Positions 60,972 to 64,000 of a stretch of DNA of 64,000 nt are shown here, one piece after another; the first letter of the stretch is position 1; each line of letters begins with the position of its first letter. The position numbers were made by a program, and so were the translations under genes. The notes below the pieces were generated by a model. That model searched no databases. It saw nothing but the letters and a program-made list of their open reading frames with translations, and had not been told where the DNA came from. This stretch comes from Deltaproteobacteria bacterium. GTDB taxonomy: Bacteria; Myxococcota; Myxococcia; Myxococcales; JAHFDP01. Location: assembly GCA_023248955.1 (NCBI GenBank), contig JAHFDP010000001.1, forward strand, positions 62,001 to 126,000. The letters run 5' to 3'.

Positions 60972-62440
60972 TCCTCGCCATCTTGTTGTCGACCGTCGCC
61001 GCGCCCAATGCTGGTCCGACGCTGATCGCGCTGGAGATGAATCGGCCGGTGGTCGCGGTACGTGCTGTTTTTCGCTCGGGATCGATCGATGATCCGACTG
61101 GCAAAGAAGGTCTGACCGCGCTCTGCGCCGCGCTGATGGTGCAAGGCGGCACGCAGAAACTCAGCGCGTCGGATCTGATCGCGGCGCTCTTTCCACTCGC
61201 CGGCGAGCTCGATGCGCAGGTCGACGTCGAGCAGACCGCTTGGATTGGGCGGGTTCATCGCGACAACCTCGACGCGTACCTTCCACTCTTTGTCGATACG
61301 CTCGTGGCGCCGCGGCTTGATCCCAAAGAGTTCGATCGCCTTCGCCAAAACGCCATTGACGATATCGAAAAACGGCTGCGCAATGCCGACGACGAAAACC
61401 TCGGCAAAGAATCGCTCAGCCAGCTCCTCTACGGCTGGTCGACGCCGCGCCATCCCTATGGTCATTACGTAGGCGGCTCGGTGACCTCGCTCAAGTCGAT
61501 TACGCTGAGCGATATCAAGACGCACATCGCGCGCGTCTTCACGCGGGATCGCTTGACGCTCGGCGTCTCCACTGATCGCACGCTGGTCGAAGCGCTCGAC
61601 CAAAAGCTGGCGAAACTTCCCGCGGTCAGCGCGCCCATTGCGCACCTTCCCCTCCCATCGGCGCCGCCCGCGCGCATGCTGATCGTCGAAAAGGACACCG
61701 CCTCAACCGCCGTGAGCCTTGGTTTTCCCTATGCCGCCAAACGCGGCGACCGCGACGGGTACGCGCTCATGGTGGTCGCCTCAGCCTTCGGCGAGCATCG
61801 CCAATTCAATGGCCGCCTGATGCAGCAGATGCGCGGCGATCGCGGACTTAATTATGGCGACTATGCCTATATCGAGCGCTTCATTCAGGATGGCGACTCG
61901 ACCTTCGCGGCGCCGAATATTGGCCGCCGCCAACAGCTTTTCTCCATTTGGATTCGTCCCGTGGAACCCCAGCAAGCCGCGTTCGCCATTCGCATGGCGC
62001 TCTACGAAACGCGAAATCTCGTCGACAAAGGCCTCAGCGCCGCCGAGCTCGAAGACACCAAGCTCTTTCTCGATGGCTATTCGCGCCTCTGGGAACAGAC
62101 CGCTTCGCGCCGCGTCGGCTATGCCATCGACGAGCAGTTTTACGGAACGCCCCATTTCCTGAGCGGCCTGCGCGAACGGCTGCCGACGCTCTCGCTCGAA
62201 GAAGTTAACGCGGCGCTCAAGAAATGGATCGATCCGCGAAAATTCGAAATCGCCGTGGTCACCAAAGACACAAAAACGTTCGTCGAACAGATCACGCGCG
62301 GCGCGCCCACGCCTATCACCTACACCGTGGAAAAGCCGGCCGCGATCATCGAGGAGGACAAGACCATCGCGGCATTTCCGATCGACATGGACAAGCGCGA
62401 AATTAAAATCGTGAGAGCGGAAGATCTCTTCGAACGCTAG
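60968..62440 (+). CDS. M16-family protease subunit without zinc motif
   Basis: A 490-residue partner. It has the M16 fold (VVAVRAVFRSGSIDDP, then GLTALCAALMVQGGT) but the HxxEH motif is absent, so it is the inactive subunit that helps form the substrate chamber. A short N-terminal hydrophobic segment may export it. Translational coupling to the active subunit supports a heterodimer. Confidence 0.9.
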   Translation: MILAILLSTVAAPNAGPTLIALEMNRPVVAVRAVFRSGSIDDPTGKEGLTALCAALMVQGGTQKLSASDLIAALFPLAGELDAQVDVEQTAWIGRVHRDNLDAYLPLFVDTLVAPRLDPKEFDRLRQNAIDDIEKRLRNADDENLGKESLSQLLYGWSTPRHPYGHYVGGSVTSLKSITLSDIKTHIARVFTRDRLTLGVSTDRTLVEALDQKLAKLPAVSAPIAHLPLPSAPPARMLIVEKDTASTAVSLGFPYAAKRGDRDGYALMVVASAFGEHRQFNGRLMQQMRGDRGLNYGDYAYIERFIQDGDSTFAAPNIGRRQQLFSIWIRPVEPQQAAFAIRMALYETRNLVDKGLSAAELEDTKLFLDGYSRLWEQTASRRVGYAIDEQFYGTPHFLSGLRERLPTLSLEEVNAALKKWIDPRKFEIAVVTKDTKTFVEQITRGAPTPITYTVEKPAAIIEEDKTIAAFPIDMDKREIKIVRAEDLFER

Positions 62441-62484
62441 GCGCAGGCATACGCCTCGCAGGTCCCCGTGATTTAATCCCGGCC

Positions 62485-63750
62485 ATGCCAGGCGCCGAAC
62501 GCACCACCAGCACGGCTCCTTCGGCACATCTTCGGAACGCCCGTTTCGCCGTCGCGGTGCTCACCGCGATGAACCTTTTGAACTACGTCGATCGCTACCT
62601 CCCCAGCGCCGTCAAAGATCTTTTCAAAAAGGATCTCGCGCTCACCGACGCGCAAACGAGTCTTCCGCTCACCGCGTTCGTCGTCGTCTACATGCTGGCC
62701 AGCCCGATCTTCGGTTCGCTGGCTGACCGCTACTCGCGCAACCGTCTCATTGCCGCCGGCGTCGCGCTCTGGTCGGCAGCCACGGCGGCAGCGGCATTCG
62801 CGCAATCGTTCACGATGTTCCTCGTGGCCCGCGCCGCCGTCGGCATCGGCGAAGCGGCGTATGCCACGATCAGCCCGTCGCTCCTCAGCGACTACTTTCC
62901 GCCTGCGCGTCGCAATCGCGTCCTGACCATTTTCTACGTCGCCATTCCAGTTGGCGCCGCGATCGGTTTCACCGTCGGTGGAATTTTGGGCGCGCACTTC
63001 GGATGGCGCATGGCGTTTCTTGCTTGCGGACTACCAGGCCTCGCAACCGCGGCCCTGGTCCTGATGATTCGCGAACCCGCGCGTGGCGCATTCGACGCAC
63101 CGACGCTCTGCCCGCCCGTCGCGGCATCCACTTGGCCCGAAGCGCTTCGCCTTCTGGCAAGAAACCGCCCCTACCTCTTCGCCGTGCTCGGCTATGTCGC
63201 GGTGACCTTCGCGTCCGGCGCGCTCGCCGATTGGTTTCCCACTTTTCTCGCGCGCCACCGCGGCTTCACACTGGCCGAAGCCGACACCCTCGTAGGCACT
63301 ACCGCCGTCGTCGGTGGCCTCGGCGGAACATTGCTCGGCGGCTTCTGCGGCGATCGATTGCGCGGACGAACGCGCCACCCCTACCTCGCCGTCAGCGCGC
63401 TCTCGCTCTTCACGGCCACCCTCTTCGCCCTTCTCGCGATCCGCTTGCACGACCGTTTTGCCATCGGCGCCTGCGTGCTCACCGCGCAACTCTTTCTTTG
63501 GTTTTACAACGGCCCGATCAACACCGTCATCGTCAACGCCGTTTCCAGCGCCCTGCGAAATCGCGCCTTCAGCGTTTCGATTCTCTGCATTCACCTGTTC
63601 GGCGACGCGCTGAGTCCGCTGCTGGTCGGCGCCATCGCCGATCGCGCCAGCCTCCCGCTGGCATTGGCACTGGTGCCTGCTTCGCTCCTCGTCGGCACGC
63701 TGGTGTGGGCGTTCGCGTGGCGCGCGCTACCCGAGGGAACCGACGCGTAG
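62485..63750 (+). CDS. MFS transporter (Spinster-like)
   Basis: A 421-residue permease with about 12 membrane helices. Typical blocks: YVDRYLPSAVKDLFKKDLALTDAQTSLPLTAFVVVYMLASPIFGSLADRYSRNR (the loop 2-3 motif), GEAAYATISPSLLSDYFPPARRNR and SGALADWFPTFLARH. Spinster-like members carry lipids or organic anions. The substrate is unknown. Confidence 0.87.
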   Translation: MPGAERTTSTAPSAHLRNARFAVAVLTAMNLLNYVDRYLPSAVKDLFKKDLALTDAQTSLPLTAFVVVYMLASPIFGSLADRYSRNRLIAAGVALWSAATAAAAFAQSFTMFLVARAAVGIGEAAYATISPSLLSDYFPPARRNRVLTIFYVAIPVGAAIGFTVGGILGAHFGWRMAFLACGLPGLATAALVLMIREPARGAFDAPTLCPPVAASTWPEALRLLARNRPYLFAVLGYVAVTFASGALADWFPTFLARHRGFTLAEADTLVGTTAVVGGLGGTLLGGFCGDRLRGRTRHPYLAVSALSLFTATLFALLAIRLHDRFAIGACVLTAQLFLWFYNGPINTVIVNAVSSALRNRAFSVSILCIHLFGDALSPLLVGAIADRASLPLALALVPASLLVGTLVWAFAWRALPEGTDA

Positions 63751-63780
63751 TTGCGCTGCGCCCTTCCCTTCGCCCAGAGA

Positions 63781-63823
63781 CACGGAGACACGGAAATATT
63801 TTTAGTATCTCCGTGCCTCCGTG
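63781..63823. repeat. Inverted repeat, probable bidirectional terminator
   Basis: cacggagacacgga and tccgtgcctccgtg pair with one mismatch around a 15-base AT-rich loop, followed by further tccgtgcc copies. Located between two convergent genes. The tandem ctccgtg units also make it a dispersed-repeat candidate. Confidence 0.6.
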
Positions 63824-63853
63824 CCTCCGTGCACTCATTCCGACTTGGGGAGG

Positions 63854-64000
63854 CTAATGCCGCCCGCCGCCAACGTTGGGGCCTTGTCCAAAACCCTGAC
63901 GCTGCACGTTCGAACGAATCACCGCCACCTCTTGCTTGAGCTGGTCGAGGTCGTAGCGCGAACCGGTGAGGTAGGTGCTCCAACCCGCCGTGTGCTTGGC
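63854..64000 (-). CDS. C-terminal end of an unknown protein (partial)
   Basis: The minus strand encodes about 48 codons ending at TAG (63854-63856): AGWSTYLTGSRYDLDQLKQE, then VAVIRSNVQRQGFGQGPNVGGGRH. The helix is followed by a Gly-rich tail. The start lies beyond the window, so no family can be assigned. Confidence 0.55.
   Translation of the reverse strand, partial: AKHTAGWSTYLTGSRYDLDQLKQEVAVIRSNVQRQGFGQGPNVGGGRH

Overview
The window is high-GC DNA from a Gram-negative bacterium, most likely a member of the Myxococcota (former Deltaproteobacteria). The signs are about a dozen and a half secreted proteins or lipoproteins with short lipoboxes, often followed by Gly/Ser/Thr/Asp-rich linkers; a C-terminal Cys-Gly-Cys plus membrane helix plus Arg cluster of the MYXO-CTERM type on a phosphoesterase (47437-49008); Kazal domains in a lipoprotein; and a PilF-like TPR lipoprotein and prepilin. 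This is chromosomal gene content with short intergenic gaps and many 4-bp start/stop overlaps. I see no rRNA, tRNA, CRISPR array, phage or transposase gene.

Layout. 1-8604 (minus): a Kazal/Cys-rich lipoprotein, a 1083-residue protein with an eCIS-core (DUF4157) domain, an FtsB-like protein and a membrane GAF-GGDEF diguanylate cyclase that runs off the left edge. 8922-10960 (minus): fur with a perfect Fur box, a beta-barrel candidate, a one-heme lipoprotein and a thioredoxin-fold lipoprotein. 11-21 kb: HEAT-repeat membrane protein, FmdB zinc ribbon, a small basic protein, then a tightly overlapped run hemB - DUF4177 - RDD - tandem ATP-grasp ligase - P1 (DmpA-type) aminopeptidase, a prepilin, a TrmN6-like methyltransferase, DUF1015 and recO. 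21-33.6 kb: lipoprotein, HTTM-DCC/DUF5819 pair, RodZ-type HTH, TPR lipoprotein, M61 peptidase, SLT transglycosylase, phasin-like protein, pyrD-rimI-surA-like run, J-domain protein and HEAT protein. 33.6-40.7 kb: udk, esterase lipoprotein, Uup, two toxin-antitoxin pairs around htpX, and a cyclic-nucleotide-binding protein. 40.7-50.5 kb: lipoproteins and secreted proteins (pentaheme cytochrome between two YtkA/FixH-like proteins, two phosphoesterases), plus two decayed genes. 50.5-64 kb: diverged Fpg-like protein, glycosyltransferase, gamma-glutamylcyclotransferase-like protein, an ATL-TPM fusion, two large acidic-tailed lipoproteins, an M16 active/inactive pair, an MFS transporter and the end of an unknown gene.

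The most unusual structure is a family of short mobile elements. Two 246-309 bp copies (11939-12247, 31582-31827) have imperfect terminal inverted repeats and TNA-type flanks. A 36-bp remnant made of just the two ends sits in frame inside the eCIS-core gene (5366-5401). A second element with perfect 22-bp ends (37545-37728) shares an internal hairpin with the first family. Other points of interest are the orphan eCIS-core protein next to a Kazal lipoprotein, the double ATP-grasp/P1 peptidase operon, the DNA-binding ATL domain fused to an exported TPM domain, and an Fpg homologue that has lost its catalytic residues.
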